Shown piece by piece: positions 36,061 to 46,063 of a DNA stretch of 64,000 nt. Made by a program: the position numbers and the translations under genes. This DNA is from Coleofasciculus sp. FACHB-T130. Lineage in GTDB: Bacteria; Cyanobacteriota; Cyanobacteriia; Cyanobacteriales; FACHB-T130. Location: NCBI RefSeq assembly GCF_014695375.1, contig NZ_JACJOG010000059.1:1-64000 (forward strand), written 5' to 3'. The notes beneath the pieces were generated by a model, which saw only the letters and a program-made list of their open reading frames with translations, had not been told where the DNA came from and did no database searches. The number at the start of each line of letters is the position of its first letter. Position 1 is the first letter of the stretch.

Positions 36061-36879
36061 ATGGAATTTATAGCAATTTTTCTATCTGGTTTGCTTGCTC
36101 TCGTTTCCCCCGCAAATTTAGCCATCGACCGCATCGCTGAAAATGCCATTCGTTCCCAGTTTGATAAAGTGGAGCAGTTGCAAGTCCGCGTTGACAATGC
36201 TCCAAATTTCCAAATTGTGCAAGGAAAAGTTGAGCGAGTGCGGATTGGTGGGCGAGGGTTGTGGGTAACGCCAGAATTCCGGATTGCAGCGCTGGAAGTG
36301 GAAACCGATCCCATTAACCTGGATGTGGCGCGTCTCCGGCAGAAGCGAGTGCGACCGACCGAATTGTTGAAGGAACCTTTACAAGCTGGGGTGCGTTTGG
36401 TGATTACCCAGCAAGATATTAATCAAGCTTTACAGTCACCCGCCGTTAGCGCTCAATTGCGTAAGCTGGGAAGCCGCATTCTTGGCAGCAACGCTGATAT
36501 GCTGGTTCAGCGCTATGAGTTTGTCAATCCTCAAGTGGAATTTCTGGGAGATAACCGGCTGCGTTTCCAGTTGGAATTGCAGGAGCCGGGAAATGCAGAT
36601 AAACTGGTTGTCTCGGTGGAATCAGGGCTAGGTATCGTGTCTGAGCATCAGTTGCAATTGATCGAGCCAAATGTCTTGGTCAATGGGATGCCAGTGCCAC
36701 CCCTCCTGGTTGCCTCCTTCGTGTCCGGTCTCAATAGCCGCTTGGATCTACGCACCTTGGAAGATAGAGGGATTGCTGCCCGACTCCTAAAATTAGATTT
36801 AAATCAGGAACAACTAGAGTTAGCTGCATTTGTGAGGGTAGAAAAGCCAGACACAGCTTCCGCATCTACGCCGCGTTAG
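36061..36879 (+). CDS. DUF2993 (LmeA-like) protein
   Basis: A 272-residue protein. A hydrophobic N-terminus (IAIFLSGLLALVSPANLAID) could be a signal or anchor. The body has KVEQLQVRVDNAPNFQIVQG, the double-psi-like repeats of DUF2993, and ITQQDINQALQSP in the second half. Relatives are envelope or lipid-transfer proteins (LmeA in mycobacteria). In cyanobacteria the role is unknown. Encoded alone, 90 bp before the GerMN lipoprotein on the same strand. Confidence 0.85.
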   Translation: MEFIAIFLSGLLALVSPANLAIDRIAENAIRSQFDKVEQLQVRVDNAPNFQIVQGKVERVRIGGRGLWVTPEFRIAALEVETDPINLDVARLRQKRVRPTELLKEPLQAGVRLVITQQDINQALQSPAVSAQLRKLGSRILGSNADMLVQRYEFVNPQVEFLGDNRLRFQLELQEPGNADKLVVSVESGLGIVSEHQLQLIEPNVLVNGMPVPPLLVASFVSGLNSRLDLRTLEDRGIAARLLKLDLNQEQLELAAFVRVEKPDTASASTPR

Positions 36880-36968
36880 AATTATCCGGAGCAGCGCTCG
36901 TCTTCACTGTATTCCTCAACAAAACCTCCTCACCAGCATCCAAATAAATTTTAAGGAGGGAAATTGAT

Positions 36969-37622
36969 ATGAAAATTCAACAACCAGGCCGTCGAATCGG
37001 GATTGGCATCGCCGTTAGTGTTTTGGCGATGGCTTTGGCGGCTTGTAGCCCAGGGGAACAACAGGCAGCAAATACAGACTCTTCACCAACACCGTCAGTT
37101 TCTACGGCTATCCAACCGACTACTTCGCCTCAGGCGTCTGTGCAGCCATCTGTGCAACCCTCTGTGCAGCCGTCCGCTCAGCAACTATCTAGTCAGAAGA
37201 CGGTTCAAGTCTACTGGCTCAAGAGTAGTGGTAGCAAGATTGAGGTGGTGCCCGCTCCGGTCAAAATACAGGCAGGAGTTAAGTCTGAGAACATTCTAGA
37301 AGGTGCGTTCAATCGTTTGTTGGCAGGCCCGAACGATCCGGCTTACAGCAGCACGATTCCCAAGGGAACGCAGCTACGAAATCTGGATGTTCGGGAGGAT
37401 GGTGTTCACGTAGATTTGTCCCAAGAATTTACTGCTGGTGGCGGTAGTGCCTCGATGACAGGTCGCGTGGCGCAAATCCTCTATACAGCCACCAGTATCA
37501 ATCCCAATACCAATGTTTGGATTGATGTAGAGGGAAAAAGGTTGGAAGTTTTGGGCGGTGAAGGGTTGGAACTCAATCAGCCTCTGACTCGCCAAAACTT
37601 TGAGAAAAATTTTGATTTATAG
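36969..37622 (+). CDS. GerMN-domain lipoprotein
   Basis: 217 residues. A lipoprotein signal with lipobox LAAC (about residue 25), then a Ser/Thr/Pro/Gln-rich linker with a repeated SVQP unit (residues about 55-70). The GerMN domain follows (QVYWLKSSG, NILEGAFNRLLAGPNDPAYS, GVHVDLSQEF). GerMN proteins are exported; in sporulators they help germination, but in cyanobacteria they are envelope proteins of unknown job. AAGGAGGG lies about 7 bases upstream of the ATG. Confidence 0.88.
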   Translation: MKIQQPGRRIGIGIAVSVLAMALAACSPGEQQAANTDSSPTPSVSTAIQPTTSPQASVQPSVQPSVQPSAQQLSSQKTVQVYWLKSSGSKIEVVPAPVKIQAGVKSENILEGAFNRLLAGPNDPAYSSTIPKGTQLRNLDVREDGVHVDLSQEFTAGGGSASMTGRVAQILYTATSINPNTNVWIDVEGKRLEVLGGEGLELNQPLTRQNFEKNFDL

Positions 37623-37630
37623 GGCTTTGT

Positions 37631-37984
37631 TTACTTTCTCGCGCTTAAGCTAAAGTCACGGAAGTGACGGGCTTGCTGTTCAATCCGAGCGGCAAGGCGA
37701 TCGCAAACTAAGTTACATAATTCAAAAATCAACTCATCTTCCACTTTGTAATAAGCCGATGTCCCTTCGCTGCGGCGACTCAGGATACCGGCTTGCAGCA
37801 TCACTTTTAGATGCTTAGAAACGTTAGCCTGACTGGTTTGTGTTGCCTCAACCAATTCTTGTACGCATTTCTCGTCGTCGCGCAGGAAGTTCAAAATCCG
37901 CAACCGCATTGGTTCGCTCAAGATGCTGAAATACTCTGCAAGTTGTTGTACAACTTCTGGTGGTACAGACAAAGCTTGTCGCAT
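37631..37984 (-). CDS. ArsR-family transcriptional regulator
   Basis: A 117-residue winged-helix repressor. Helices FSILSEPMRLRILNFLRDDE and VQELVEATQTSQANVSKHLK (recognition helix) and the wing LSRRSEGTSAYYKVEDEL are clear. The classic ELCVCDL metal site is not present, though other cysteines (DDEKC; ELCNLVC) are, so the ligand may be a metal, a thiol signal or none. It is convergent with the GerMN gene. The AT-rich 37985-38311 stretch upstream holds its probable operator but no gene. Confidence 0.88.
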   Translation of the reverse strand: MRQALSVPPEVVQQLAEYFSILSEPMRLRILNFLRDDEKCVQELVEATQTSQANVSKHLKVMLQAGILSRRSEGTSAYYKVEDELIFELCNLVCDRLAARIEQQARHFRDFSLSARK

Positions 37985-38311
37985 GAGACTAACCAGAAAT
38001 GATAGTTCATCCTGATTATATATGATGTTTTTTGGTTAATAACTATTTAGTAATTGTTAAATTTCTTTTGTTGATTAATATTGTAAATCGGGTAACTTTA
38101 GATACGATTTCTTAAAGGAAACTTCGTAGAATTAAATAATGGAAATATGCGTATTTAGCAAAATTAATCGATATTTCCATTATTTAGAAGGAATTTTTTA
38201 GACAATTAAATTATACAAAAAAGCTTACTCCAAAAATAGAAAAATTTTGGGAATAAACTTTTTGGACGATTCATGGCAGATGCCTCCGCGCAACGTTTAC
38301 AAACGCTAAAG

Positions 38312-38830
38312 TTATTCGGGGTTAATCCGCATCAGCGGTTGACCATACTCAACAGGTTCGCCGTTTTGAACCAAAACTTCTATCACCGTACCGGACACCT
38401 CGGCTTCAATTTCATTCATCAGCTTCATTGCCTCAATGATGCAGACGGTTTGTCCGGTACGGATGCGATCGCCCACTTCCACAAATGGAGAATCATCCGG
38501 TGAGGGAGCGCGATAAAACGTCCCCACCATCGGTGATTTGACATCTTCGAGTCTTCTATCAATGGGAGAACCAGCAGTGGTCGGCGGGGCAGTTCGTGGC
38601 ACCGCCTCTAAGTTCGGGCTGGACGGCATGGACGGAGATGCCTGGGAGGGGGGAGCCGAGACTTCGGGACTCCCACTCCCTGCCAGGGCGGGTGGCAAGA
38701 CCGGCAAACCTCCGCGCGGATCTTTCCGCACGGTGAGTTCAAAATCAGCGCTTTTGAGTGTCAACTCTGTAATATCGGTTTGCGCGATCGCTGCCAGCAG
38801 TTCACGGAGATCGTTGAAGTCTATGGACAT
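38312..38830 (-). CDS. accB: biotin carboxyl carrier protein of acetyl-CoA carboxylase
   Basis: Carries biotin between the carboxylase and transferase of acetyl-CoA carboxylase, the first step of fatty-acid synthesis. The C-terminal biotinyl domain has [17 protein letters not shown] with the biotinylated lysine in EAMKLMN. The N-terminal 35 residues are the usual assembly helix, followed by a long Pro/Ala/Ser linker (residues about 45-90). 172 residues. Downstream of efp by 145 bp on the same strand, the usual cyanobacterial efp-accB arrangement. Confidence 0.97.
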   Translation of the reverse strand: MSIDFNDLRELLAAIAQTDITELTLKSADFELTVRKDPRGGLPVLPPALAGSGSPEVSAPPSQASPSMPSSPNLEAVPRTAPPTTAGSPIDRRLEDVKSPMVGTFYRAPSPDDSPFVEVGDRIRTGQTVCIIEAMKLMNEIEAEVSGTVIEVLVQNGEPVEYGQPLMRINPE

Positions 38831-38887
38831 GAGAAAAAGGATGTCAGTAGTCAGGGATTAATTGTTGCTTGGTAGAGACAAGGGTAA

Positions 38888-38965
38888 ATCTCGTCTCAAG
38901 GTCAGTGTCAGTTGTTGGTTGTTGGTTGTTTCTTCTGTACCGCTGACCCCTGACCACTGACTAAA
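38888..38965. repeat. short heptamer-like repeats between efp and accB
   Basis: GTTGTTGGTTGTTGGTTGTT-type tandem repeats and a TGACCCCTGACCACTGACTA run. The GTCAGTG and CACTGAC ends are inverted. Typical short tandemly repeated sequence of filamentous cyanobacteria. Confidence 0.6.
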
Positions 38966-38975
38966 AACTTTTGCA

Positions 38976-39533
38976 TTATTCTCGACCCAGGTAGGTATCG
39001 GTACGGGTATCAATCTTGATCCGCTCTCCGACCGTGATAAACAGGGGAACCATCACCTGGGCACCTGTTTCCACGATTGCGGGTTTCGAGCCGCCAGTGG
39101 CGGTATCGCCTTTGAGACCGGGATCGGTTTGCGTCACTTCCAGCACTACGGAGTTGGGCAGTTCCACTTCCATGATCTGCTCGCCCCAGCTGATGACGTT
39201 CACCTCCATTCCTTCCTTAAGGTACTTTACGCGATCGCCAATCTGAACCGCATTCAGGCTTGCTTCTTCATAGGTTTCCATGTCCATAAACACGAACTGG
39301 TCGCCTTCTTTGTAGGTATGCTGCATCGTGCGCTTTTCCAGATTTGCCTGGGGCACCGTTTCTGCGGCTCGGAAGGTTCGTTCCACAACGGAGCCTGACT
39401 GCACATTTTTTAGCTTAGTGCGGACAAACGCAGCTCCTTTCCCTGGCTTAACGTGGAGAAATTCTACTACCCGCCACACAGCTCCATCTAATTCAATGGT
39501 GACGCCAGTTCTAAAGTCGTTACTCGAAATCAT
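38976..39533 (-). CDS. efp: elongation factor P
   Basis: Relieves ribosome stalling at proline stretches. A 185-residue three-domain EF-P: domain I with the loop [17 protein letters not shown] (K32 at the loop tip), domain [22 protein letters not shown], and domain III with the C-terminal [18 protein letters not shown]. No EpmA/B modification genes are visible in the window. Upstream of accB in a likely operon. Confidence 0.98.
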   Translation of the reverse strand: MISSNDFRTGVTIELDGAVWRVVEFLHVKPGKGAAFVRTKLKNVQSGSVVERTFRAAETVPQANLEKRTMQHTYKEGDQFVFMDMETYEEASLNAVQIGDRVKYLKEGMEVNVISWGEQIMEVELPNSVVLEVTQTDPGLKGDTATGGSKPAIVETGAQVMVPLFITVGERIKIDTRTDTYLGRE

Positions 39534-39728
39534 GAATCTTTATCTAGGGGAGAACAATCGGCACCTCATTTTACCGCGAGCGGAGGTTCTTCCTATTACT
39601 CGTAGATCGATCGGCTGCGTCTAATGTCGCTGGGTCGGGACACCCGTGTGGCAAGATTAAAAATGGAGTTTTTGGTAAGCGTGAAAGCTTCAACCGCAGT
39701 CGGGAAAGCAGCATGCAGGAATTAATTT

Positions 39729-40865
39729 ATGCTTGATTCAAACCGTTCCACGCTCGATTGGTTCAAACGCTTGGCTTTAACAGGCGTCTTAGTAGTGCTG
39801 ATGATGACACTCTCAGCAGGACTCAGCGCTGCTTGGTGGGATTCTGGCAAAACTGCCCGTGATAGTGGATTGCCATCGGGAAATGCCATCACAGATGGTA
39901 AAGCTTTGTTACGGTATGCCCTACCCATCGACAATCAAGCAGTGCGGGAAATGCAAGCCGATTTAGAAGATATTTCCATACAACTGCGAAGTAAGCGTTG
40001 GAGTGCGATCGCCAGCGATGTTAGCAAGGCATCTCGAATTTTAAGCGATCGCTCCTCCGACTTGCTCGCGGGCGTCTCTCCGTCGCAAAAATCTCAAGCA
40101 GAAGCCCTAATTGTGAAGATGGAAGAACAATTCGGGAAGCTTCGAGAAACCGTGGAAGCCAAAGATAAAGACCAAACTCAGGCGGAACGGGGCAACGTTC
40201 TCGATCTCGTGGGTCAACTAGAAGAGCTAATGGTGCCGGGATTCCCCTTCGAGGTGCCCTCAGCGTACAGTAATCTGCCTCAACTCAAGGGACGCGCCAC
40301 TATAGAAATGACAACTGAGAAAGGCCCCCTGACCCTAGTAGTAGACGGTTACAGTGCGCCCGTAACTGCGGGTAACTTTGTAGATTTAGTCCAGCGTGGT
40401 TTCTATGACGGGCTAGAATTCGTCCGCGCCGAAGACTCCTACGTGCTGCAAGTGGGAGATCCTCCCGGCCCAGATCAGGGGTTTATTGACCCAGAAACCG
40501 GCAAATACCGGGCGGTTCCGTTAGAAGTGCTGGCGAGAGGGGACAAAGAACCCACCTATGGCATCACCTTAGAAGACGCCGGGCGTTACCTCGACCTACC
40601 CGTGCTTCCTTTCTCAGCTTATGGTGCCTTAGCAATGGCTCGTCCCGAAACAGAACCCAACGGAGGTTCTTCTCAGTTCTTTTTCTTCCTGTTTGAGCCA
40701 GAACTAACCCCAGCCGGTCGTAACCTGTTGGATGGGAGATATTCAGTTTTTGGCTATTTAACCAAGGGCAAAGAAGTTCTGGAAAAACTAGATGCGGGCG
40801 ACAAAATTGTCTCCGCTAAGGTAATCCAGGGTGCGGAGAATTTAGTTCCGCCGCAAACCGCATAA
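39729..40865 (+). CDS. TLP40/CYP38-like cyclophilin-type peptidyl-prolyl isomerase
   Basis: A 378-residue thylakoid/periplasm-directed cyclophilin. A hydrophobic N-terminal helix (about 13-35, TGVLVVLMMTLSAGLSAAW) targets or anchors it. A helical region follows (about 70-160, LRSKRWSAIASDVSKASRIL), and then a cyclophilin-like barrel (RATIEMTTEKGPLTLVVDGY, GGSSQFFFFLFEP, LLDGRYSVFGYLTKGKEVL). Plant CYP38 and spinach TLP40 help photosystem II assembly and phosphatase control. Several catalytic residues of classical cyclophilins are replaced, so isomerase activity is doubtful. Confidence 0.88.
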   Translation: MLDSNRSTLDWFKRLALTGVLVVLMMTLSAGLSAAWWDSGKTARDSGLPSGNAITDGKALLRYALPIDNQAVREMQADLEDISIQLRSKRWSAIASDVSKASRILSDRSSDLLAGVSPSQKSQAEALIVKMEEQFGKLRETVEAKDKDQTQAERGNVLDLVGQLEELMVPGFPFEVPSAYSNLPQLKGRATIEMTTEKGPLTLVVDGYSAPVTAGNFVDLVQRGFYDGLEFVRAEDSYVLQVGDPPGPDQGFIDPETGKYRAVPLEVLARGDKEPTYGITLEDAGRYLDLPVLPFSAYGALAMARPETEPNGGSSQFFFFLFEPELTPAGRNLLDGRYSVFGYLTKGKEVLEKLDAGDKIVSAKVIQGAENLVPPQTA

Positions 40866-40964
40866 ACATCACACGACGATAAAGAGCTATTAATAGGGTG
40901 GGTGGGACGGCAATGCCAGCATTGCGCGATCGCCCACCCTCTCTGCTATAAAATTAGGAAATTT

Positions 40965-41276
40965 ATGGCAATTATTGAGGTAATTTTTGTCATCACTGTC
41001 AGTGTGATGGCGGGTTTTTTGGTTTACAGTACCTCCCAGCAACGACAGCAGCAGATGCAACTAGAAAATGCTTTTTATCAATTGCTGGAAGCTCAAAATA
41101 GTTGTATTTCGCTCATTCAATTGACAGCAGCAGCAAGAGTAGATGTCCCATTAGCGAAGGAATACCTGGATCGTCAGGTGCAGATGTTTGGGGTGCTGCC
41201 AGAAGTAGATGCTGATGGAGATACCTTTTACCGCTTTCCTAAGCTGAAGCGGGATTCTGCTTCAGATAGAAATTAG
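40965..41276 (+). CDS. 103-residue membrane-anchored protein, unknown function
   Basis: From the ATG at 40965 (AGGAA 4 bases upstream): MAIIEVIFVITVSVMAGFLV, a single N-terminal helix. A coiled-coil-like, Gln-rich segment (TSQQRQQQMQLENAFYQLLE) and a soluble tail with DVPLAKEYLDRQVQMFGVLP follow. The frame extends upstream to 40902 through HIP1 sequence, which I reject. The region after it to 41630 holds a terminator and repeats. Confidence 0.6.
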   Translation: MAIIEVIFVITVSVMAGFLVYSTSQQRQQQMQLENAFYQLLEAQNSCISLIQLTAAARVDVPLAKEYLDRQVQMFGVLPEVDADGDTFYRFPKLKRDSASDRN

Positions 41277-41452
41277 CGTGAAGTGAGGAAATAGAGCGAT
41301 AGCGAAGCGCTGACTTGTCAGTTCGCGTTTTTTTGTGGAGTAGATGAGGAGCAATTTGATTCCCTTTGCTCTCTTATTTTCTGGCAAATCCGCTTTAAGT
41401 TTTTGCACCTCTATAGTAATCCTATTAGCGTTGTCAGATGCTTGCGGTTTGG

Positions 41453-41487
41453 ATACCCGGCTTCTCCCTCGAAGTCGGGTATTTTGC
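41453..41487 (+). terminator. Rho-independent terminator
   Basis: ATACCCGGCTTC / GAAGTCGGGTAT 12-bp stem (one G-T pair), 6-base loop, then TTTT. It lies 177 bp behind the 103-residue gene. Confidence 0.75.
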
Positions 41488-41549
41488 CTTCAGGAGCAAT
41501 AATGGTAGGTGTAACTCCAGACGAATTCTAGTATCAGCAACTAGACAAC

Positions 41550-41583
41550 GAGGGCTAGAAGCGTTATCCACTTTCTAGCCCTC
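41550..41583. terminator. hairpin between convergent units
   Basis: GAGGGCTAGAA and TTCTAGCCCTC, perfect 11-bp stem, 12-base loop, 48 bp past the PEP-CTERM gene's stop (minus strand). Confidence 0.65.
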
Positions 41584-41630
41584 ATTTTCATGTTCACTCA
41601 GTCTTTATGAACGTAAATCTTCTCTAAAAC

Positions 41631-42485
41631 CTAGCTAGCTTTGCGGCTTCGACGGCGACGAATTGTCATCAACGATCCAGCTACCAATCCCAAGCCAGCA
41701 AGCGTGGCTGGTTCAGGAACTTTTTGTTCTCTAGCCATTACTTTAAAGTCTGGGCCATTGTAACTCGCGTCTGCTGTCACTCGGATACCTGCTAGAGAAG
41801 TAATTCCCAATTGCGCTAGGCTAACTCCCCAAGAACCAACCTCTTGACTTCCACTAATTTCCATTGTGTCAATGCTATAGCCTGCGGAAAATTGAGCGGT
41901 TCGCTTGAGTTTTAGAAAATTACCAATGAGGTTGCCAGCTTTATCAATTGCTTGAATACCTAAATCGCTGTTCTTGCCCCGTTCCCAGAAAAAGAGGTTG
42001 TCTAATCCTGTCTTATCTGCACGAACTAGGTTATTGAAGAAAAGGTTGATACTAATGGAACCATTATCCTCAGTATCAATAATGTTGTTGAGGTTTTGGT
42101 TGCCCAGATAAGTAGCAATATCAGTATTGGTTGGGTTTTTAATTCCAGATACTTCAACACCGTTTGGTTTGCTAGCTTTATCGCCTCTATCTGTGCTAGC
42201 AGCTCCCGTATTATTGTTGTAGCCACCGGCTTCTGGATTGGCAGTTTCTCCCTTCTTGCCAGTGAGACTAATAGCAGTATTGGAGATTATTTTAGCCTCT
42301 TTAACCAGATTAAAACTATCAATTGTGACTTTATTCTGGGTAATCGACTGAAGCCAAATATCTGCCTCGGAGTTACTTTTTTGGCTAACGTTGGTTTGGA
42401 AGCTTGCAGCTTGCGCTGAACTAGAAATCGTGAAGGCTGTTCCAACGGCTAAGCATAGAAAAGTTGATGTACGCTGAAAATTCAT
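41631..42485 (-). CDS. PEP-CTERM surface protein (XDP2-like)
   Basis: 284 residues from the ATG at 42485 (MNFQRTSTFLCLAVGTAFTI, signal peptide to about AQA), chosen because AGAGGA lies about 9 bases upstream; the ATG at 42512 adds a non-signal extension. The mature domain has NIIDTEDNGSISINLFFNNL, LFFWERGKNSDLGIQAIDKA and YNGPDFKVMA. The C-terminus is VPEPATLAGLG, a hydrophobic helix and RRRRSRKAS: the PEP-CTERM sorting tail processed by exosortase. It is a paralogue of 60098-60913. Likely an exopolysaccharide-associated surface protein. No exosortase is in the window. Confidence 0.85.
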   Translation of the reverse strand: MNFQRTSTFLCLAVGTAFTISSSAQAASFQTNVSQKSNSEADIWLQSITQNKVTIDSFNLVKEAKIISNTAISLTGKKGETANPEAGGYNNNTGAASTDRGDKASKPNGVEVSGIKNPTNTDIATYLGNQNLNNIIDTEDNGSISINLFFNNLVRADKTGLDNLFFWERGKNSDLGIQAIDKAGNLIGNFLKLKRTAQFSAGYSIDTMEISGSQEVGSWGVSLAQLGITSLAGIRVTADASYNGPDFKVMAREQKVPEPATLAGLGLVAGSLMTIRRRRSRKAS

Positions 42486-42592
42486 TCTTTTAATCCTCTG
42501 GTAGGTGCTCATGTAGAAACGTTGTTGAAAGGTATTAGTTGAAGGTTTTCAGTGACAGATTCTCCCAATCCACAGCAACTCGTTAAGCCAAA

Positions 42593-42710
42593 CTTTAGCG
42601 ATGTAGGTTTAAGCTAAAACTTTAGTCATTTAGCTAAAGTTTTGCTTTTCTGCTATTTCATCTAAATTAAACTGCCAACTTTCTCAAATAATTTAGTTCT
42701 TTTAGCTAAA
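42593..42710 (-). promoter_or_regulatory. cluster of TTTAGCTAAA-like palindromes upstream of the PEP-CTERM gene
   Basis: TTTAGCTAAA occurs exactly at 42629 and 42701, with a near copy TTTAAGCTAAA at 42608. AAAACTTTAG/CTAAAGTTTT also forms a 10-bp inverted repeat. They may be operators of the gene at 42485. Beyond this I see no gene in 42486-43090. Confidence 0.45.
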
Positions 42711-43090
42711 TCCTTGATAAATCGGCACTATTTCATCCTAAGAGTAAAGATTAATTAAGTCATCCTTGAAGCTACGGAAATTAAAATTAGAATGCTTCTT
42801 GCTGTGCGTAAAATTTCGGATACCTTGAAAATGTTGTTAGAGATACAGAAGTTTTATTAAAAGGAATTACGTATAAAAGTAAGACTTTAGATAGATAGCG
42901 ATCGCACTTTCAAAAGCTAGAATTACGCACTCAAGTAAAAACTTGCAGATAATGATGAAATTACTGAGAAAAAATTACTCAGACGCATTAGAAATTAACC
43001 ATCATTTAAGTAAAAGATGGATGAATATCCCGTTGAAGTTACGGAAGTGTCAAAAAAATGCTCGTTTCTTATGCGTGAGAGTTCGGAGAT

Positions 43091-43714
43091 TTAGAGCGAT
43101 CGCACTTTTCCCACCCGGCAATCTTGCAACCAATTCCGAACTGCCTGACCAATGATGCCATTACTGCTATCGCGCGGCGGTGTAGCGGGTCGTCCTCCCG
43201 GAGAAGGGCCAGTACGGGAAAACATGAGTGCTAGGCTCCAACCACTGTCAGTTTGAGCCAGAAATAGCCAGTGATACTGCTGTAATTCAATTGCCTTGCC
43301 AGCTGTATATTGTCGCTCCAAGGTGGTAATGAATAGCTGCTTGGGGGCTGCGGCCAGTTCGGCTGGAGTGGTTGGGGTATATTGACCGGGACCCAAGCTA
43401 AGCGGCTCAAATTCCGGGCGTCCAGCGATAATCACCGAACTAGAAGAAATATCAACTTTTCTGCTGCGGCGTCGAGCACGTTGATTGACCCGATTCGCAT
43501 AACTGGGTAAATCCCGCAGGAGTAGAAGTGTGAGGTTTTCTAAATTATTGGGGCAAGCAGAAAGCTGCCGGGGCAGAGAAACCCTGTTACTGTTGAGTGC
43601 AGGGGCGGACTTTCCTTGTCCCGGTTGAGTGCTGAATGCAGCGAACAGCGAACAGCCAGAAATCAGAAGTAACCGCCTAACTTCTAACAACTGACGCTTT
43701 CGACCTGAGTTCAT
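43091..43714 (-). CDS. exported protein of unknown function behind pyrF
   Basis: 207 residues. The N-terminus ([20 protein letters not shown]) looks like a signal or membrane anchor. The soluble part has [40 protein letters not shown] and [20 protein letters not shown]. Its ATG overlaps the stop of pyrF (4 bases), so translation is probably coupled. The same order tyrS-pyrF-this gene suggests one transcript. No family recognised beyond 'cyanobacterial hypothetical'. Confidence 0.75.
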   Translation of the reverse strand: MNSGRKRQLLEVRRLLLISGCSLFAAFSTQPGQGKSAPALNSNRVSLPRQLSACPNNLENLTLLLLRDLPSYANRVNQRARRRSRKVDISSSSVIIAGRPEFEPLSLGPGQYTPTTPAELAAAPKQLFITTLERQYTAGKAIELQQYHWLFLAQTDSGWSLALMFSRTGPSPGGRPATPPRDSSNGIIGQAVRNWLQDCRVGKVRSL

Positions 43715-44463
43715 GAAACCCCTGTTAGCTCGTCACAAATTCTTGCCCAAGCCGCAACAGGGTCAGAGGCGGCGGTAATCGGACGTCCAATTACCAAGTA
43801 ATCAGCGCCTGCTTGGAAAGCTTGGGTGGGGGTGAGCGATCGCTTCTGATCTCCCGCTTCTGCCCAAGAGGGGCGCACACCCGGACACACCAGCAGAAAA
43901 TCATCGCCGCAAGTCTGCCGCAGCTGGTCTGCCTCTTGGGGGGAACAAACCGCCCCAGCCAGCCCCGCTTCTTTGGCTAGCAGCGCCATCTGTAAGGCAT
44001 ACTCTGGCAGTTCTAGCGGTATTTTTAGCTCAAAGGCTAGCTGGCGCGAGGTGAGACTGGTCAGCAGCGTAATCGCAATTAAATTGGGGGGTGTCACCCC
44101 TACCTCCTGTGCGCCCTCCTGTGCCGCTGCTACTGCCCCCTGCAAGGCAACGCGACCGGCAGTTGCATGAATTGTCACTAAATCCACCCCGTAGCGGGCA
44201 GCGGCGCGGCAAGCCCCAACAACCGTGTTGGGGATATCGTGAAACTTCAGATCCAGAAAAATTCGCTTTTGCCGAGCTTTGAGCGCCGTTAAGATTTCCG
44301 GCCCACTGCTGACAAATAGCTCTAACCCCACCTTCCAGAATGATACTTGGGGCAATTGATCGACGAGCGCGATCGCGGCTTCCTTTGTCGGCACATCCAG
44401 CGGCACGATGATGCGCTCTGTGAGTGACTTAGGGGATTTTAGGCGAGTAGGATTTGGGTTCAC
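43711..44463 (-). CDS. pyrF: orotidine 5'-phosphate decarboxylase
   Basis: Last step of UMP synthesis. A 250-residue TIM barrel with the catalytic [12 protein letters not shown] (Asp-Lys-Asp network) near residue 70-80, the N-terminal [40 protein letters not shown] and the phosphate-gripper region [11 protein letters not shown]. Between tyrS (67 bp upstream) and the overlapping unknown gene downstream. Confidence 0.97.
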   Translation of the reverse strand: MNPNPTRLKSPKSLTERIIVPLDVPTKEAAIALVDQLPQVSFWKVGLELFVSSGPEILTALKARQKRIFLDLKFHDIPNTVVGACRAAARYGVDLVTIHATAGRVALQGAVAAAQEGAQEVGVTPPNLIAITLLTSLTSRQLAFELKIPLELPEYALQMALLAKEAGLAGAVCSPQEADQLRQTCGDDFLLVCPGVRPSWAEAGDQKRSLTPTQAFQAGADYLVIGRPITAASDPVAAWARICDELTGVS

Positions 44464-44530
44464 GGGTAGGAGTAAGGCTGAAAAAATCGACTTGGCAACC
44501 AGAGTGAATTTTTCAATTCACTCGCTCACC

Positions 44531-45739
44531 TTAGCTTACAAGGCGGACAAATCGCTTTTTCCCCACACTCAGGATGCGTCCGGCTAGTTGTTCGGGCGTG
44601 TCAAAGACGAGATCGATCGTGTCAACGCGATCGCCATCTAGTCGCACGCCACCCTCTTGTATTCGCTGTCGTGCTTCCGAACTACTTTTACACAGACCGC
44701 TAGCACTGACAATGTAGAAAAACTTAGCCGGAAATTGCACGCTCGAAAGCGAAAATTCCGGTACATCGTCAGTTTTTCCCTTCCTTGCTTCCTCAGCTGC
44801 TTGCTGACCGTGGTACTGCTTCACAATCTCGAACGCAAGTTCTTGCTGGCGATCGCGCGGAGTTTCTGGCAGCCGATCCAAAGGCAGATCCGTCAGGAGT
44901 TCAAAATACTGCTCCAACAGCTCATCTGGAATCTTTTCCAGCTTCTGATACATCGGAGTCGAGCGTTCCGATAGCCCCACATAATTGCCCAGAGACTTCG
45001 ACATTTTCTGGACGCCATCTGTCCCGATCAAAATCGGCATCAACACCCCAAACTGAGGCTTCTGACCAAAATGCCGCTGTAAATCTCGCCCTACGGCAAT
45101 ATTAAATTTCTGATCGGTTCCTCCCAACTCCACATCCGCTTCTACCGCCACAGAATCATAACCCTGCATTAATGGGTAGAGAAACTCATGCAGATAAATC
45201 GGATTTTCTTGTTCAAAACGGAGAGCAAACCCCTCCTTCGCCAGCATCTGTCCCACCGTCATTGTGGCGAGTAATTCCTGAATTTTTGCCAAATCCAGTT
45301 TGCCAAGCCACTCGGAGTTGTAACGAATTTCCAACCGTCCCGGCGTATCGAAATCCAGGATTGGACGCACCTGATCCAGATACGTCTGGGAATTTTGAGC
45401 CACTTCCTCCGCCGTCAGCTGGCGGCGTACCTCAGACTTCCCCGTTGGATCGCCAATCCGAGCCGTAAAATCCCCCAGAATTAGAACAGCCGTGTGACCA
45501 GCATCCTGAAGCGATCGCAACTTTCGCATGGGGATAGTATGACCGAGATGAATCTCTGCACCTGTCGGATCGATCCCATACTTCACCCGCAAAGGTCGGT
45601 CAGTCTGCGCTAACCGTTGAGCCAAATTCTCCGCCGGGTCAGAAGAATCAGGCTGATTGGGAAAAATTTCGCTGACGCCGCGATAGAGCCAACTGAGGGC
45701 TTCTGGAGGCGTTTTTGCCGATGATACACTAGCGGTCAT
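44531..45739 (-). CDS. tyrS: tyrosyl-tRNA synthetase
   Basis: A 402-residue class I synthetase. The HIGH-like motif is HLGHT in [20 protein letters not shown], the KMSKS motif is in [13 protein letters not shown], and the tyrosine-binding region contains [22 protein letters not shown]-terminal S4-like RNA-binding domain ([20 protein letters not shown]) is present. The HLGH and overall length put it in the TyrS2 (TyrZ)-like branch. First gene of a likely tyrS-pyrF unit. The start is preceded by a 324-bp divergent region shared with the PBP gene; nothing else is recognised there. Confidence 0.97.
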   Translation of the reverse strand: MTASVSSAKTPPEALSWLYRGVSEIFPNQPDSSDPAENLAQRLAQTDRPLRVKYGIDPTGAEIHLGHTIPMRKLRSLQDAGHTAVLILGDFTARIGDPTGKSEVRRQLTAEEVAQNSQTYLDQVRPILDFDTPGRLEIRYNSEWLGKLDLAKIQELLATMTVGQMLAKEGFALRFEQENPIYLHEFLYPLMQGYDSVAVEADVELGGTDQKFNIAVGRDLQRHFGQKPQFGVLMPILIGTDGVQKMSKSLGNYVGLSERSTPMYQKLEKIPDELLEQYFELLTDLPLDRLPETPRDRQQELAFEIVKQYHGQQAAEEARKGKTDDVPEFSLSSVQFPAKFFYIVSASGLCKSSSEARQRIQEGGVRLDGDRVDTIDLVFDTPEQLAGRILSVGKKRFVRLVS

Positions 45740-46063
45740 GCTTTGCCAAAACTCAATCGGGTATGGTAACTAATCACTATATTTGTATTTAATGCAAGTT
45801 CAAGGCAAATCAGATTAGTATAATTTGCAAAAATTGTTAAAATCTCCATGCCCGATTTCAAAATTTTAGGAACAGGCTGCACTTATGATGCTATAGCAGA
45901 TCAGTTTCCTCCCCGGTCTAACCTCCCGATCGCATTCCCGGACAGATTTTAAAATCGTCCCTCCGGCTGCCCCTGGAAAGTCTTTGTAATTTCAATCAGC
46001 AAAGCCCTATCCAGTCGCACAACATCCAAGTCCCACATTTTTTAGTGAGGAAGTGAAATCCCC

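Noticed and set aside
42943-43155. 70-residue frame with basic residues
   Set aside because: Overlaps the end of the 43091-43714 gene and contains HIP1 sequence; no support.
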